This document shows positions 26,772-36,384 of a DNA stretch of 64,000 bases, one piece after another. Below the pieces are notes generated by a model. That model did no database searches. It was not told the origin of the DNA and worked only from the letters and a program-made list of their open reading frames with translations. This DNA comes from Pelomonas sp. Root405 (GTDB lineage Bacteria > Pseudomonadota > Gammaproteobacteria > Burkholderiales > Burkholderiaceae_C): contig NZ_LMDU01000018.1 of assembly GCF_001425165.1 (NCBI RefSeq), positions 62,001 to 126,000 of the forward strand, given 5' to 3'. How positions within the stretch are numbered: position 1 is the first letter of the stretch; each line of letters begins with the position of its first letter. The translations under genes were made by a program, and so were the position numbers.

Positions 26772-27782
26772 GTGACACCGCCCAACCCACCCATGCCGAC
26801 AGACACCGAATCCCGCATCACCGACCTGCCGCTGGCCGAGCGTGTGCGCGTGCAGCAGGTGAAGCTGCTGTCCGACAACTGGTACACGCTCAAGACCACC
26901 CGCTTCGACTTCCTGCGCAGCAATGGCGAGTGGCAGACGCAGGACCGCGAGACCTACGACCGTGGCAATGGCGCCACCATCCTGCTCTACCAGCGCCAGC
27001 GCCGCTGCGTGCTGCTGACGCGGCAGTTCCGCTACCCCGTCTTCGTCAACGGCTGGCAGCAGCTGATGGTGGAGACGGTCGCCGGACTGCTGGACGAGGC
27101 GGACCCGGTCAGCTGCATCCGCGCCGAGGCAGAGCAGGAGGCCGGCGTGCATCTGCGCGAGCCGCAGGCGCTGTTCGAGGCCTACATGAGCCCCGGCTCG
27201 GTGACGGAGAAACTGCATTTCTTCGCGGCCGAGTACGACGACACCGACCTCGTTGGCGAAGGCGGCGGCCTTGTCGACGAAGGCGAGGACATCGCCCGCT
27301 TCGAGCTGGGCTTCGATGAGGCCATGCGCCAGGTCGAGGCCGGCGTGATCGTCGATGCCAAGACCATCATGCTGCTGCGCTGGGCCGAGCGCCATGTCTT
27401 CGGCCCGCCGGCGCGACAGGGTCCGTCGCTGGTCTTCATCGCCGGGCCCTACCGCAGCGGCACCGGCGACCGTGAAGAAGCCATCGCCGCGAACGTCCGG
27501 GCGATGCAGGACGCCGCCGTGCAGGTGGCCGAACTGGGCCATGTGCCGCTGCTGGGCGAGTGGGTCACGCTGCCGCTGATCGAGGCCGCCGGCGGCCGGC
27601 GCGGCGATGCGGTCTGGGATCGCTTCTTCCATCCTCACGCCCAGGCGGTGCTGGAGCGCTGCGATGCGCTGCTGCGCATAGGTGGCGAGTCGGCCGGCGC
27701 CGACGCGATGGTCAAGGCTGCCTTGGCCTGCGGCCTGCCCGTGCATTACGGCATTGCGTCCTTGGTCGCGCGGCCTGCGTAG
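26772..27782 (+). CDS. NudK-like Nudix domain fused to a DUF4406 domain
   Basis: A 336-residue two-domain protein. Residues 25-210 closely follow GDP-mannose pyrophosphatase NudK (LSDNWYTL, YDRGNGATILLY, YMSPGSVTEKLHFFAAEY). The Nudix box at 105-125 reads GLLDEADPVSCIRAEAEQEAG: one metal-binding glutamate of the EExG core is Q and the E after the first spacer is D. Residues 218-336 (LVFIAGPYRSG, GHVPLLGEW, DALLRIGGESAGAD) match DUF4406, a nucleoside-deoxyribosyltransferase-like fold. The GTG start has GGAG 8 bases upstream; an ATG at 26793 is less well placed. The fusion suggests two steps on one nucleotide-sugar or nucleotide substrate, which is an inference. Confidence 0.8.
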   Translation: MTPPNPPMPTDTESRITDLPLAERVRVQQVKLLSDNWYTLKTTRFDFLRSNGEWQTQDRETYDRGNGATILLYQRQRRCVLLTRQFRYPVFVNGWQQLMVETVAGLLDEADPVSCIRAEAEQEAGVHLREPQALFEAYMSPGSVTEKLHFFAAEYDDTDLVGEGGGLVDEGEDIARFELGFDEAMRQVEAGVIVDAKTIMLLRWAERHVFGPPARQGPSLVFIAGPYRSGTGDREEAIAANVRAMQDAAVQVAELGHVPLLGEWVTLPLIEAAGGRRGDAVWDRFFHPHAQAVLERCDALLRIGGESAGADAMVKAALACGLPVHYGIASLVARPA

Positions 27783-27790
27783 AATCAATC

Positions 27791-27822
27791 ACCGGGCCCA
27801 AATTTGGCGTCCGGTTTTTTTT
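27791..27822 (+). terminator. Rho-independent terminator after the Nudix fusion gene / in the guaC leader
   Basis: ACCGG+GCC (27791-27798) pairs with GGC (27806-27808) and, after a GT bulge, CCGGT (27811-27815), then a run of eight Ts (27815-27822). It is 8 bases after the upstream stop. A second short hairpin (GTCCG 27823-27827 with CGGAC 27837-27841) follows, 83 bases before guaC. Confidence 0.75.
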
Positions 27823-27923
27823 GTCCGCTGCAAAAACGGACGACGGAGCCGGCAGAGCCAGTCAAGCGCTCGCAGCCCAGGCACGCACTGCAATAACGCG
27901 CGCCGCAACTTGCGATCTTGAAC

Positions 27924-28901
27924 ATGGAAATCTTCGACTACGACAACATCCTGCTGCTGCCGCGCCGCTGCCGCGTGGAAAGCCGCTCGGACTGCGACAC
28001 CTCGGTGCAGTTCGGCCCCCACCGCTTCAAGCTGCCGGTCGTGCCGGCCAACATGAAGACGGTCGTGGACGAGCCCATCACCGAGCTGCTGGCCCGCGAG
28101 GGCTACTTCTACGTGATGCACCGCTTCGACCTCGACAGCCTGGCCTATGCCAAGGACATGCGCTACAAGGGTCTGCTCGTATCCCTGAGTGTGGGCGTGA
28201 AGCCGGCCGATTTCGAGCTGGTCGACCGGCTTGCGGCCGAGGGCGTCGGCGCCGACTACCTGACCATCGACATCGCCCACGGTCATGCCGAGAGCGTGCA
28301 GCGCATGATTGGCCACATCAAGCAGAAGCTGCCCGAGACCTTCGTCATCGCCGGCAATGTCGGCACGCCCGAGGGCGTCATCGACCTGGAGAACTGGGGC
28401 GCCGACGCGACCAAGGTCGGCGTCGGCCCGGGCAAGGTCTGCATCACGCGCCTCAAGACCGGCTTCGGCACCGGCGGCTGGCAGCTGTCGGCGCTGAAGT
28501 GGTGCTCGCGCGTGGCCACCAAGCCCATCGTGGCCGACGGCGGCATCCGCCACCACGGCGATATCGCCAAGAGCGTGCGCTTCGGTGCCAGCATGGTCAT
28601 GATCGGCTCGCTGTTCGCCGGCCATGAGGAGTCACCTGGCCAGACGGTCGAGGTCGACGGCAAGCTCTACAAGGAGTACTACGGCTCGGCGTCGGATTTC
28701 AACAAGGGCGAGTACCGGCACGTTGAGGGCAAGCGCATCCTGGAGCCGGTGAAGGGCAAGTTCGGCGACACGCTGCGCGAGATGCAGGAGGACCTTCAAA
28801 GCTCGATCTCCTACTCGGGCGGCACGCAGCTGGCCGACCTGAAGAAGGTCAACTACGTGATCCTCGGCGGGGAAAACGCCGGCGAACATCTGTTCATGTG
28901 A
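27924..28901 (+). CDS. guaC: GMP reductase
   Basis: A 325-residue NADPH-dependent enzyme that deaminates GMP to IMP in purine salvage. The IMPDH/GMPR barrel is complete, with the catalytic cysteine C173 in [11 protein letters not shown] and the phosphate-binding [14 protein letters not shown]. There is no CBS insert, which separates it from IMP dehydrogenase. The 325-residue type with [10 protein letters not shown] resembles the GuaC2 class more than E. coli GuaC. The ATG at 27924 is preferred to a TTG two codons upstream; neither has a strong ribosome site. Confidence 0.93.
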   Translation: MEIFDYDNILLLPRRCRVESRSDCDTSVQFGPHRFKLPVVPANMKTVVDEPITELLAREGYFYVMHRFDLDSLAYAKDMRYKGLLVSLSVGVKPADFELVDRLAAEGVGADYLTIDIAHGHAESVQRMIGHIKQKLPETFVIAGNVGTPEGVIDLENWGADATKVGVGPGKVCITRLKTGFGTGGWQLSALKWCSRVATKPIVADGGIRHHGDIAKSVRFGASMVMIGSLFAGHEESPGQTVEVDGKLYKEYYGSASDFNKGEYRHVEGKRILEPVKGKFGDTLREMQEDLQSSISYSGGTQLADLKKVNYVILGGENAGEHLFM

Positions 28902-28925
28902 CCGCCCGCGAAGCGGCAGCTTGCC

Positions 28926-30002
28926 CTAGCTAAAACGCACGCTCGCTTCGAAGCCCGGGCTGGCGTTCCTCAGCGCCAGCCCGCTGCCATGCGCCTCGGC
29001 CACCAGGCGGCACAGGCACAGCCCGAGGCCCACACCGCCCTCGTGCCGGCTTCGAGCAGCATCGGGACGGTAAAAGGGCTGACCAAGTTGCGCCAGGGCT
29101 TCGGGCGGCACACCGGCGCCGAAGTCGCGCACGCACAGGCGAACGCCGCCTCCCTCTTGGCGGAGCGAGACCTGCACGTCGCCACGCGCTGAGTCGTTAT
29201 GCCTCAACGCGTTGTGGACGAGGTTGCGCAGCAGAAGCTGGACGCGCAGCCGGTCCAGCTTCAAGGTCGGCAGATCGGCCTCGATGTGCAGCACCACGCC
29301 CGGCTGCGCCTGCTCGCGGGCCAGTTCCGCCAGATCGCAGTCGACGAGCTGCAGGGCGCTGTGTCCGCTGCCCAGGCGCTCGCTTTCCAGCAGCGCCGTG
29401 ATCAGGTCGCGCATTTGCGCCAGCTCGTCCAGCAGCGCATCGCGCGACTCGCCTTCGCCGACCATCTCGGCGTGCAGACGTGCCCGGGTCAGCGGGCTGC
29501 GCAACTCGTGGCTGATGGCCAGCAGCAGCGCGCGCTTGCCGTCCAGCATGGCCTGGATGTCGGCCGCCATCTGGTTGAAGCGCGTGGCTAGGTCGCCGAT
29601 CTCGTCACGATGGATGACCGGTACGCGATGCGAGAACTGGCCGCGGCCAAAGGCCTCGGCGCCAACAGCCAGCGCATGCAGGGGGCCCACCATGTGGCGG
29701 ATGGCGCCGAAGGCGCAGCCGGTGACCAGCAGCACCGCCGGCACCGCCCACAGCAGGCCGTAGGGGTTGCCCATGGCCCCCCACAGGATGACGCTGCTGG
29801 CCACGGCCAGCACAAGAAAGACGGCGATCAGGCGGGCGCCCAGCGAATGCTTGAACTGCGCGCGCTGACGATGCCAGCGCTGGTGCCAGCGCTCATGCGC
29901 CCGCCAGCGCCACGCGCGGTCGCGGCTGAAGCGCTGGGCGCGTTTCTTCTGCCTGCGCTCGCAATGCTCGCGCCAGCGGTGGTCATACGGGTGATGCTTC
30001 AT
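28926..30002 (-). CDS. sensor histidine kinase with His-rich cytoplasmic N-terminus
   Basis: A 358-residue kinase. The first 53 residues are strongly basic and carry eight histidines and a cysteine (H3, H4, H8, H13, C14, H36, H40, H44). Two membrane helices (about 56-75 and 81-100) are joined by a very short loop, so there is almost no periplasmic domain. HAMP (101-153), the phosphoacceptor H165 in ISHELRSPL and the ATPase domain (NLVHNALRHND, GGVGLGLCL) follow. It overlaps its response regulator by four bases (ATGA). The His-rich N-terminus suggests direct metal sensing inside the cell. Confidence 0.92.
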   Translation of the reverse strand: MKHHPYDHRWREHCERRQKKRAQRFSRDRAWRWRAHERWHQRWHRQRAQFKHSLGARLIAVFLVLAVASSVILWGAMGNPYGLLWAVPAVLLVTGCAFGAIRHMVGPLHALAVGAEAFGRGQFSHRVPVIHRDEIGDLATRFNQMAADIQAMLDGKRALLLAISHELRSPLTRARLHAEMVGEGESRDALLDELAQMRDLITALLESERLGSGHSALQLVDCDLAELAREQAQPGVVLHIEADLPTLKLDRLRVQLLLRNLVHNALRHNDSARGDVQVSLRQEGGGVRLCVRDFGAGVPPEALAQLGQPFYRPDAARSRHEGGVGLGLCLCRLVAEAHGSGLALRNASPGFEASVRFS

Positions 30003-30697
30003 CTGACTGGCAGCGCGAAGCAGTAGCCGGCATTGCGCAGTGTCTTCAGCGCCGCCAGCGGTTCCAGCTTCCGCCGCAGCCGGCTGACGAGGATGTCGAC
30101 CGCACGCGTGAACAGCTCGGCCTCCTGGCCGCGCAGCCGGTTCAGGATGTCATCGCGCGAGAACACCCGGCCGGGCTCCCGGGCCAGCATCAGCAACAGC
30201 TCGTACTCGGTACCCGTCAGCTCGATGGCGCCGTTGGCGCCCAGCACCTCGCGGCGGGTCGGGTCGATTTCCAGGCCCTCGAAACTCAGCCTGCCGCTCG
30301 TTGCAGGCGCAGCGGCCGCCACCAGCCGGGTGCGCCGCAGGATGGTCTGCAGGCGCGCCGCCAGTTCGCGCGGCTCGAAGGGCTTGGGCAGGTAGTCGTC
30401 GGCGCCCAGTTCGAGGCCGACGACCCGGTCAGTCAGGTCGCCGCGCGCGGTCAGCATCAGCACGGGCATGTCGCGCCAGGCGTCATTGCCGCCACGCAGA
30501 CGCTTGCAGAACTGGAAGCCGTCCATCTCGGGCAGCATGCCGTCGAGGATGAGGGCGTCGAAGCGCTCAGCGGCCAAGCGCGTCAGCGCGGCGCTGGGCC
30601 GCGTGACGGCTTCGAGCTGGAAGTCGAAGCGGGCCAGGTATTGCGTCAGCGGCCCGGCCAGCGCCTCGTCATCGTCAATCAGCAGCAGTCGGTGCAT
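29999..30697 (-). CDS. OmpR-family response regulator
   Basis: A 232-residue regulator. The receiver domain (1-118) has the acidic pocket IDDD at 7-10, phospho-site D52 (LILDGMLPEMDG), TAR switch and K in LPKPFEP. The C-terminal winged helix (about 135-232) contains ELTGTEYELLLMLAREPGRVFSRDDI as the OmpR-type core. The start is set at MHRLLLIDDD, since the eight upstream codons lie inside the upstream gene. It is coupled to the kinase (four-base overlap) and overlaps the CpxP-like gene by 23 bases, making a three-gene CpxPRA-like operon. Confidence 0.94.
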   Translation of the reverse strand: MHRLLLIDDDEALAGPLTQYLARFDFQLEAVTRPSAALTRLAAERFDALILDGMLPEMDGFQFCKRLRGGNDAWRDMPVLMLTARGDLTDRVVGLELGADDYLPKPFEPRELAARLQTILRRTRLVAAAAPATSGRLSFEGLEIDPTRREVLGANGAIELTGTEYELLLMLAREPGRVFSRDDILNRLRGQEAELFTRAVDILVSRLRRKLEPLAALKTLRNAGYCFALPVR

Positions 30698-31151
30698 GTC
30701 GCGGCCCATTCTGCCCGGCACTCTGCGAGGCGCCGGCGGCCCCGCTGCGCTGGGTCATGAAGCGCATCGCCTGGCGCTGCTCGTCGTCCAGCGAATCGAA
30801 GAACTCGGCGAAGGCATCAATCACATCGGGTCCGGCGGCACGCATTGCATCCAGCCTGGCATGCAGGAGCTGCTGTGCCTGCTCGCGCTGAAACTGCTCA
30901 CCCGCGACCAGGGCGGCCAGTTGCGGTGCGCGAGCCAGCGCCGTCAACGCGTCGCGCTGCTGCTGCACCTGCTCGACCCAGGCGGCAAAGCGGCGGCGCT
31001 GCGCGTCGTCCAGGTCAAGCCTTGCGCCGACTCGGGCCAGCAGCAGGTGGGCGAAGCCGTCAGCATGGCGGCTGAAATGATGGCCGTGATGGCCGTCCCC
31101 AAAGTGATGGCGAAATTCATGGTGGGCGTGCCAGCGACGAAAGAAGTTCAT
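30675..31151 (-). CDS. His-rich Spy/CpxP-like protein without signal peptide
   Basis: A 158-residue protein. Eleven histidines fall in the first 35 residues (HAHHEFRHH, GHHGHH). The rest (40-140) is helical with the Spy/CpxP-like pattern LDLDDAQRRRFAAWVEQVQQQRDAL and ALTALARAP...SLDDEQRQAMRFMTQR. CpxP/Spy proteins are periplasmic, yet there is no signal sequence or membrane helix. A stop codon lies in frame ten codons upstream and GGAG precedes the ATG, so the start is firm. It heads the operon with the response regulator and His-rich kinase and may be an intracellular metal-binding or accessory sensor. Confidence 0.78.
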   Translation of the reverse strand: MNFFRRWHAHHEFRHHFGDGHHGHHFSRHADGFAHLLLARVGARLDLDDAQRRRFAAWVEQVQQQRDALTALARAPQLAALVAGEQFQREQAQQLLHARLDAMRAAGPDVIDAFAEFFDSLDDEQRQAMRFMTQRSGAAGASQSAGQNGPRHAPTAAD

Positions 31152-31310
31152 GGGGAGGCTCCGCGGGCTTGTTCAGCCCAGTGGTTGGGACGTCGTCATC
31201 ATTCCGAGCGCCTCTGCAGAGAGCATCTCGACGCGGTATCGCCGCGTTTCGTTTTGTATCGACGCCCGCCCATAAAATCCGCCGCTTCCCACCGCTGACG
31301 ACCACGCCCC

Positions 31311-34139
31311 GTGACCGAACTCGCCAAGTCCTTTGAACCCGCCGCCCTGGAAGCCCAGTGGGGCCCCAAGTGGGAAGCCGCCGGCCTGTACGAGCCGACG
31401 CTGGACCCGGCAAAAGCCTCCTTCAGCATCCAGCTGCCGCCGCCCAATGTGACCGGCACGCTGCACATGGGCCACGCCTTCAACCAGACGGTGATGGATT
31501 CGCTGACGCGCTACCACCGCATGAAGGGCGACAACACGCTGTGGGTGCCGGGTACCGACCATGCCGGCATTGCCACGCAGATCGTCGTCGAGCGCCAGTT
31601 GCAGGCCGCGGGCACCAGCCGCCATGACCTGGGCCGCAAGAACTTCGTCGCGCGCGTGTGGGACTGGAAGCAGGAGTCGGGCAACACCATCACCGGCCAG
31701 ATGCGCCGCCTGGGCGACTCGGTCAGCTGGGGCCATGAATACTTCACGATGGACGAGAAGCTCTCGGGCGTCGTCGTCGAGACCTTCGTGCGGCTGTACG
31801 AGGAAGGCCTGATCTACCGTGGCAAGCGCCTGGTGAGCTGGGACCCGGTGCTGCAGTCCGCCGTGTCGGACCTGGAAGTGACGAGCGAAGAGGAAGACGG
31901 CTCGCTGTGGCACATCCGCTATCCGATGGCGGATGGCAGCGGCTCCCTCGTCGTGGCGACGACGCGTCCCGAAACCATGCTCGGTGACACGGCCGTCATG
32001 GTCCACCCCGAGGACGAGCGCTACGCCGCGCTGATCGGCAAGCTCGTCAAGCTGCCACTGACGGACCGCGAGATCCCGGTGATCGCCGATGACTACGTGG
32101 ACCGCGAGTTCGGCACCGGCGTCGTCAAGGTCACGCCGGCGCATGACACCAACGACTACGCCGTCGGCCAGCGCCACAACTTGGCCGTGATCACGGTGCT
32201 GGACCTGCAGGCCAAGATCAACGACAACGCGCCCGAGACCTACCGCGGCCTGGACCGCTTCGTCGCCCGCAAGCGCGTCGTGGCCGATCTGGAAGCGCAA
32301 GGCCTGCTCGTTGAGGTCAAGAAGCACAAGCTGCAGGTACCGCGCTGCGAGCGCACCGGCCAGGTCATCGAGCCGATGCTGACCGACCAGTGGTTCGTCG
32401 CCGTCACCAAACCCAGTGCCGACGGCAAGAGCATCGCCGACAAGGCGATTGCCGCCGTCGAGACCGGCGCGGTCAAGTTCCACCCCGAGCAGTGGGTCAA
32501 CACCTACAACCACTGGATGGGCAACCTGCAGGACTGGTGCATCTCGCGTCAGCTCTGGTGGGGCCACCAGATCCCGGCCTGGTACGGCGCGGGCGGCGAG
32601 CTGTTCGTCGCGCGCAGCGAGGAGGAGGCACAGGCCCGCGCCAAGGCCGCCGGCTACCTGGGCGAGCTGACGCGCGACCCCGACGTGCTGGACACCTGGT
32701 ACTCGTCGGCGCTGGTGCCGTTCTCCACACTTGGCTGGCCCGAGAAGACGCTGGAGCAGGAGCTGTTCCTGCCCTCCTCGGTGCTCGTCACGGGCTACGA
32801 CATCATCTTCTTCTGGGTCGCCCGGATGATCATGATGACGACTCACTTCACCGGCCAGGTGCCGTTCAAGGACGTCTACATCCACGGCCTCGTGCGCGAC
32901 TCGCAGGGCCAGAAGATGAGCAAGAGCGAGGGCAATGTGCTGGACCCGGTGGACCTGATCCAGGGGGTTGACCTCGACACGCTGATCCAGAAATCCACGC
33001 TGGGCCTGCGCAAGCCCGAGACGGCGCCCAAGGTCGCGGCCCGCGTGAAGAAGGAGTTCCCCGAAGGCATGCCCGCCTATGGCGCCGACGCACTGCGCTT
33101 CACGATGGCGTCGTATGCGAGCCTGGGTCGCAACATCAACTTCGACACCAAGCGCTGCGAGGGCTATCGCAACTTCTGCAACAAGCTCTGGAACGCCACG
33201 CGCTTCGTGCTGATGAACACCGAAGGCCAGGACTGCGGCCTCGCGCACGAGCAGGGCCAGTGCCCGCCGGGCTATATGAAGTTCAGCCAGGCCGACCGCT
33301 GGATCAGCAGCGAGCTGCAACGTGTCGAGGCTGCCGCCGCCCAAGGCTTTGCCGAGTATCGCCTCGACAATGTCGCCAACGCGGTCTACAGCTTTGTCTG
33401 GGACGAGTATTGCGACTGGTACCTGGAGATCGCCAAGGTGCAGATCCAGACCGCCAAGGATGCCGGAGATGAGAGCCAGCAGCGCGCCACCCGCCGCACG
33501 CTGATCCGCGTGCTGGAGACGACGCTGCGCCTGCTGCACCCCATCGCACCCTTCATCACCGAGGAGCTGTGGCAGACCGTCGCGCCGGTGGCCGGCCGCA
33601 AGGCGACCGACTTCATTGGCCAGGCCGCCTACCCGGTCAGCCAACCCGAGCGCATTGACGCGAAGGCCGATGCCTGGATGGCCCAGTTGAAGGAAGTCGT
33701 CGGCGTCACGCGCAGCCTGCGCGGAGAAATGGCCTTGAGCCCGAGCGACCGCGTGCCTCTGCTGGTGGGCGGTGACTTGAGCTTCCTGTCCGAAGCAGCT
33801 GCTGTGCTCAAGGTGTTGGCCAAGCTCAGCGCCGTCGAGCTGATCGCCGACGACGCCGAGTTCGCCAGGCAGAGCGCCACCTCACCTGTCTTGGTGTACG
33901 GCGCGGCCAAGCTGGCGCTGAAGGTCGAGATCGACGTCGAGGCCGAGCGCGCCCGCCTCACCAAGGAAGCCACGCGCCTGGAAGGCGAGATCACCAAGGC
34001 CGAAGCCAAGCTCGGCAACGAGAGCTTCGTCGCCCGTGCACCGGCCGCCGTCGTGGAGCAGGAGCGCGCGCGCGTGGCCGGCTTCAAGGAGACGGTGCTG
34101 CGCCTGCGCGAGCAGCTCGCCCGCTTGCCCGCTCAGTAG
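31311..34139 (+). CDS. valS: valyl-tRNA synthetase
   Basis: A 942-residue class I synthetase that charges tRNA-Val. HIGH is HMGH at 52-55 and KMSKS is at 535-539. The CP1 editing domain (about 200-400) includes [17 protein letters not shown]. The anticodon-binding domain and a C-terminal coiled coil (880-942) complete the protein. It starts with GTG; the sequence [17 protein letters not shown] is the normal ValRS N-terminus. Its stop overlaps the convergent gene by 7 bases. Confidence 0.97.
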   Translation: MTELAKSFEPAALEAQWGPKWEAAGLYEPTLDPAKASFSIQLPPPNVTGTLHMGHAFNQTVMDSLTRYHRMKGDNTLWVPGTDHAGIATQIVVERQLQAAGTSRHDLGRKNFVARVWDWKQESGNTITGQMRRLGDSVSWGHEYFTMDEKLSGVVVETFVRLYEEGLIYRGKRLVSWDPVLQSAVSDLEVTSEEEDGSLWHIRYPMADGSGSLVVATTRPETMLGDTAVMVHPEDERYAALIGKLVKLPLTDREIPVIADDYVDREFGTGVVKVTPAHDTNDYAVGQRHNLAVITVLDLQAKINDNAPETYRGLDRFVARKRVVADLEAQGLLVEVKKHKLQVPRCERTGQVIEPMLTDQWFVAVTKPSADGKSIADKAIAAVETGAVKFHPEQWVNTYNHWMGNLQDWCISRQLWWGHQIPAWYGAGGELFVARSEEEAQARAKAAGYLGELTRDPDVLDTWYSSALVPFSTLGWPEKTLEQELFLPSSVLVTGYDIIFFWVARMIMMTTHFTGQVPFKDVYIHGLVRDSQGQKMSKSEGNVLDPVDLIQGVDLDTLIQKSTLGLRKPETAPKVAARVKKEFPEGMPAYGADALRFTMASYASLGRNINFDTKRCEGYRNFCNKLWNATRFVLMNTEGQDCGLAHEQGQCPPGYMKFSQADRWISSELQRVEAAAAQGFAEYRLDNVANAVYSFVWDEYCDWYLEIAKVQIQTAKDAGDESQQRATRRTLIRVLETTLRLLHPIAPFITEELWQTVAPVAGRKATDFIGQAAYPVSQPERIDAKADAWMAQLKEVVGVTRSLRGEMALSPSDRVPLLVGGDLSFLSEAAAVLKVLAKLSAVELIADDAEFARQSATSPVLVYGAAKLALKVEIDVEAERARLTKEATRLEGEITKAEAKLGNESFVARAPAAVVEQERARVAGFKETVLRLREQLARLPAQ

Positions 34140-35077
34140 ACGTCGGCTGCTTTCACGGGGGCCTTGTTGCCCGCCGGCGACGGGCGCAGCAGCTCGTCAA
34201 GGCAGCGCGCCACCGCCCAGGCCGCACGCACCCGGGACTCGCGCGTCGTGCCCGCCAGGCGCGGTGTGACCTGCAGCGTGGCGATGCCGTGCAGCGCCCG
34301 GCCGGATTCCAGCCAGCCCGGCTCCAGGCTGTCGAACCAGGCCGCGCGCAGCTTGCCACTGCGCAATGCCCCGGCCAGCGCTGCCTCGTCCATCAGGCCG
34401 GAATGGCTCAAGCCGACGACGACCTGGCCGGCACGGGCGCTTTCCAAGTGGCGCTCGCCGATCAGGCCGCGGAAGCGCTCGAAATAAGGCAGCAGCAGCA
34501 CCAGGCCGTCGCTCTGCGCCACCAGCTCGCTCAAGGAGACGGCTTCGATGCCCCAGCGCGCCCAGGTCGCGTCGCTGGGATGCAGGGCGGGGTCGTAGCC
34601 CACGACGCGCGAACCGAAGGCATGCAGCAGCTGCGTCAGCACCTGGGCCGCCGGCGTCAGGCCCAGCAGGCCGACAGTCGAACAGCCGAGCTCGCGACCG
34701 ACCTTGAGGCCGTCGCTGCCCTCGATGGGCACGCGGCGCAGCAGGCTCAACAGCGCGCCGATGGCGAACTCCGCCTCGGCACTGGCCGTTGAGGCCTGGG
34801 AGCGCACAACTTCCACCCGGGCTTTGCGGCAAGCATCGAGGTCGATGTTCTCGGCGCCGCCGCTGGCGCGGCCGATGGCCAGCAGTGTCGGCGCACTGCG
34901 CAACAGCTTGGCGTCGATGCGGACCTCGGGCGGCGCAATCAGCGCGCGCGAGTCGCGCAAGGCGTCGAACAGGCCATCCGTGTCTCCGATGAGTTCGGGC
35001 GCAAAACGGGCGTCGTGGCGCTCGGCAAGCCACTGCACCACATCGGCTTCCAGCGGTTCGAGGATCAGGACAGTCAT
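34133..35077 (-). CDS. D-2-hydroxyacid dehydrogenase-like protein with altered active site
   Basis: A 314-residue member of the SerA/GhrB superfamily by overall pattern ([42 protein letters not shown]). The dinucleotide motif GxGxxG is replaced by GLTPAA at 139-144. The catalytic Arg of the usual N-x-S-R-G is H225 (GLSHSG), the Glu is kept (E252), and the usual catalytic His (TPH) is R273. The Arg-Glu-His set thus appears as His-Glu-Arg. Family length is normal. It may use a rearranged mechanism or have lost dehydrogenase activity; substrate is unknown. Confidence 0.82.
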   Translation of the reverse strand: MTVLILEPLEADVVQWLAERHDARFAPELIGDTDGLFDALRDSRALIAPPEVRIDAKLLRSAPTLLAIGRASGGAENIDLDACRKARVEVVRSQASTASAEAEFAIGALLSLLRRVPIEGSDGLKVGRELGCSTVGLLGLTPAAQVLTQLLHAFGSRVVGYDPALHPSDATWARWGIEAVSLSELVAQSDGLVLLLPYFERFRGLIGERHLESARAGQVVVGLSHSGLMDEAALAGALRSGKLRAAWFDSLEPGWLESGRALHGIATLQVTPRLAGTTRESRVRAAWAVARCLDELLRPSPAGNKAPVKAADVY

Positions 35078-35209
35078 GAGTGTGGCGTCCAGCCGACTGG
35101 CGGGCGGGCGCCGGGGTGTTCGTTTCAGGGATAGGGCCGGCGTCCTACGCAGACCGTCACACCCTGCATGACAGAATCCGCGCGCCCCCCGTCAAACGAG
35201 TTTACGTTC

Positions 35210-36103
35210 ATGGCCTCTTCGCCCAAATCGCCGATCACCAAAGCCATTTTTCCGGTCGCTGGCCTCGGCACGCGCTTCCTGCCGGCCACCAAGGCCCAGC
35301 CCAAGGAAATGCTGCCGGTTGTCGACAAGCCGCTGATCCAGTACGCGGTGGAAGAAGCCTATGCCGCTGGCGTGCGGGAAATGATCTTCGTGACCGGCCG
35401 CCACAAGCGGCCCATCGAAGACCACTTCGACATGACCTTCGAGCTCGAAGTGGCCCTCGAAAAATCCGGCAAGCAGGACCTGCTGGACGTCGTGCGCAGC
35501 GTCAAGCCCGACGACATGGAATGCATCTATGTGCGCCAGGCCCAGGCCCTCGGCCTTGGCCATGCGGTGCTCTGCGGCCAACGACTGGTCGGCAACGAGC
35601 CGTTTGCCGTGCTGCTGGCCGACGATCTGATGGTGGGACCGACCCCGGATCGGCCGATCCTCAAGCAGATGGTCGAGCAGTTCGCCGACTGGCGCGCCTC
35701 CATCCTCGCCGTACAAGAAGTGCCCGCCGAACACACGCGCCGTTACGGCATCGTCGCCGGCACCCAGGTCAACGACAACCTGATGGACGTCAACCGCATC
35801 GTTGAGAAGCCGGCGCCCGAGGAGGCGCCGTCGCGCCTGGGCGTGGCCGGCCGCTACATCCTGACGCCGGGCGTCTTCCACGAAATCGCCAACCAGCCGC
35901 GCGGCGTTGGCGGCGAGATCCAGCTGACCGATGGCATCGCCGGCCTGCTGCGTCGCGAAAAGGTGTTTGCCTATCGCTATGACGGCAAGCGCTATGACTG
36001 CGGTAGCAAGGAAGGCTTCCTGCAGGCGAATGTGGAGCTGGCCCTGGCCCATGCGCAGCTCGGCCCCGGCTTCAAGGAATTCCTGCAGGGTCTCGACCTT
36101 TAA
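35210..36103 (+). CDS. galU: UTP-glucose-1-phosphate uridylyltransferase
   Basis: A 297-residue enzyme that makes UDP-glucose from UTP and glucose-1-phosphate for envelope polysaccharides. The nucleotide-binding loop is [21 protein letters not shown] and the sugar-site motifs are [11 protein letters not shown] and [10 protein letters not shown]. The start at 35210 (MASSPKS) gives the normal GalU length; an in-frame ATG 14 codons upstream (35168) is possible. Neither start has a clear ribosome site. It is a single-gene unit. Confidence 0.95.
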   Translation: MASSPKSPITKAIFPVAGLGTRFLPATKAQPKEMLPVVDKPLIQYAVEEAYAAGVREMIFVTGRHKRPIEDHFDMTFELEVALEKSGKQDLLDVVRSVKPDDMECIYVRQAQALGLGHAVLCGQRLVGNEPFAVLLADDLMVGPTPDRPILKQMVEQFADWRASILAVQEVPAEHTRRYGIVAGTQVNDNLMDVNRIVEKPAPEEAPSRLGVAGRYILTPGVFHEIANQPRGVGGEIQLTDGIAGLLRREKVFAYRYDGKRYDCGSKEGFLQANVELALAHAQLGPGFKEFLQGLDL

Positions 36104-36152
36104 GGCATTGCGGGGCAGACCCGCCCTGTTCCCGGCCGACCGCCCCCCCCGC

Positions 36153-36380
36153 TCAGCGCCTGCGCAAGACATGCATGAACTCGTCGCCTGACGAGTTCTG
36201 CTCCACCAATTCATTGCCGGTCTGGCGCGCAAAGGCCTGGAAGTCGCGCGTCGAGCTGGGGTCGGTAGCGACGACGCGCAGCAACTCGCCGCTCTGCATC
36301 TCGGCCAGCGCCTTCTTGGCCTTCAGGATGGGCAGCGGGCAGTTCAGGCCCCGGGTGTCAATTTCGCGTTGGACATCCAT
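36153..36380 (-). CDS. TusA/SirA-like sulfur carrier protein
   Basis: A 75-residue member of the TusA family, with the persulfide-carrying cysteine in the CPxP motif RGLNCPLPILKAKKAL at about 10-25. The remainder (DPSSTRDFQAFARQTGNEL) is the conserved second helix and strand. It acts as a small cytoplasmic sulfur relay, for example for tRNA thiolation or other sulfur transfer. It follows the Nudix gene by four bases and is the last gene of cysM-Nudix-tusA-like, consistent with a link to cysteine sulfur. Confidence 0.9.
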   Translation of the reverse strand: MDVQREIDTRGLNCPLPILKAKKALAEMQSGELLRVVATDPSSTRDFQAFARQTGNELVEQNSSGDEFMHVLRRR

Positions 36381-36384
36381 CGCT

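Noticed and set aside
27783-27923. Purine riboswitch before guaC
   Set aside because: The region has a terminator and a short hairpin but not the three-way junction with conserved loop bases of purine aptamers.
31173-33644. 823-codon minus-strand frame opposite valS
   Set aside because: It is antisense to a complete ValRS; no recognisable motif.
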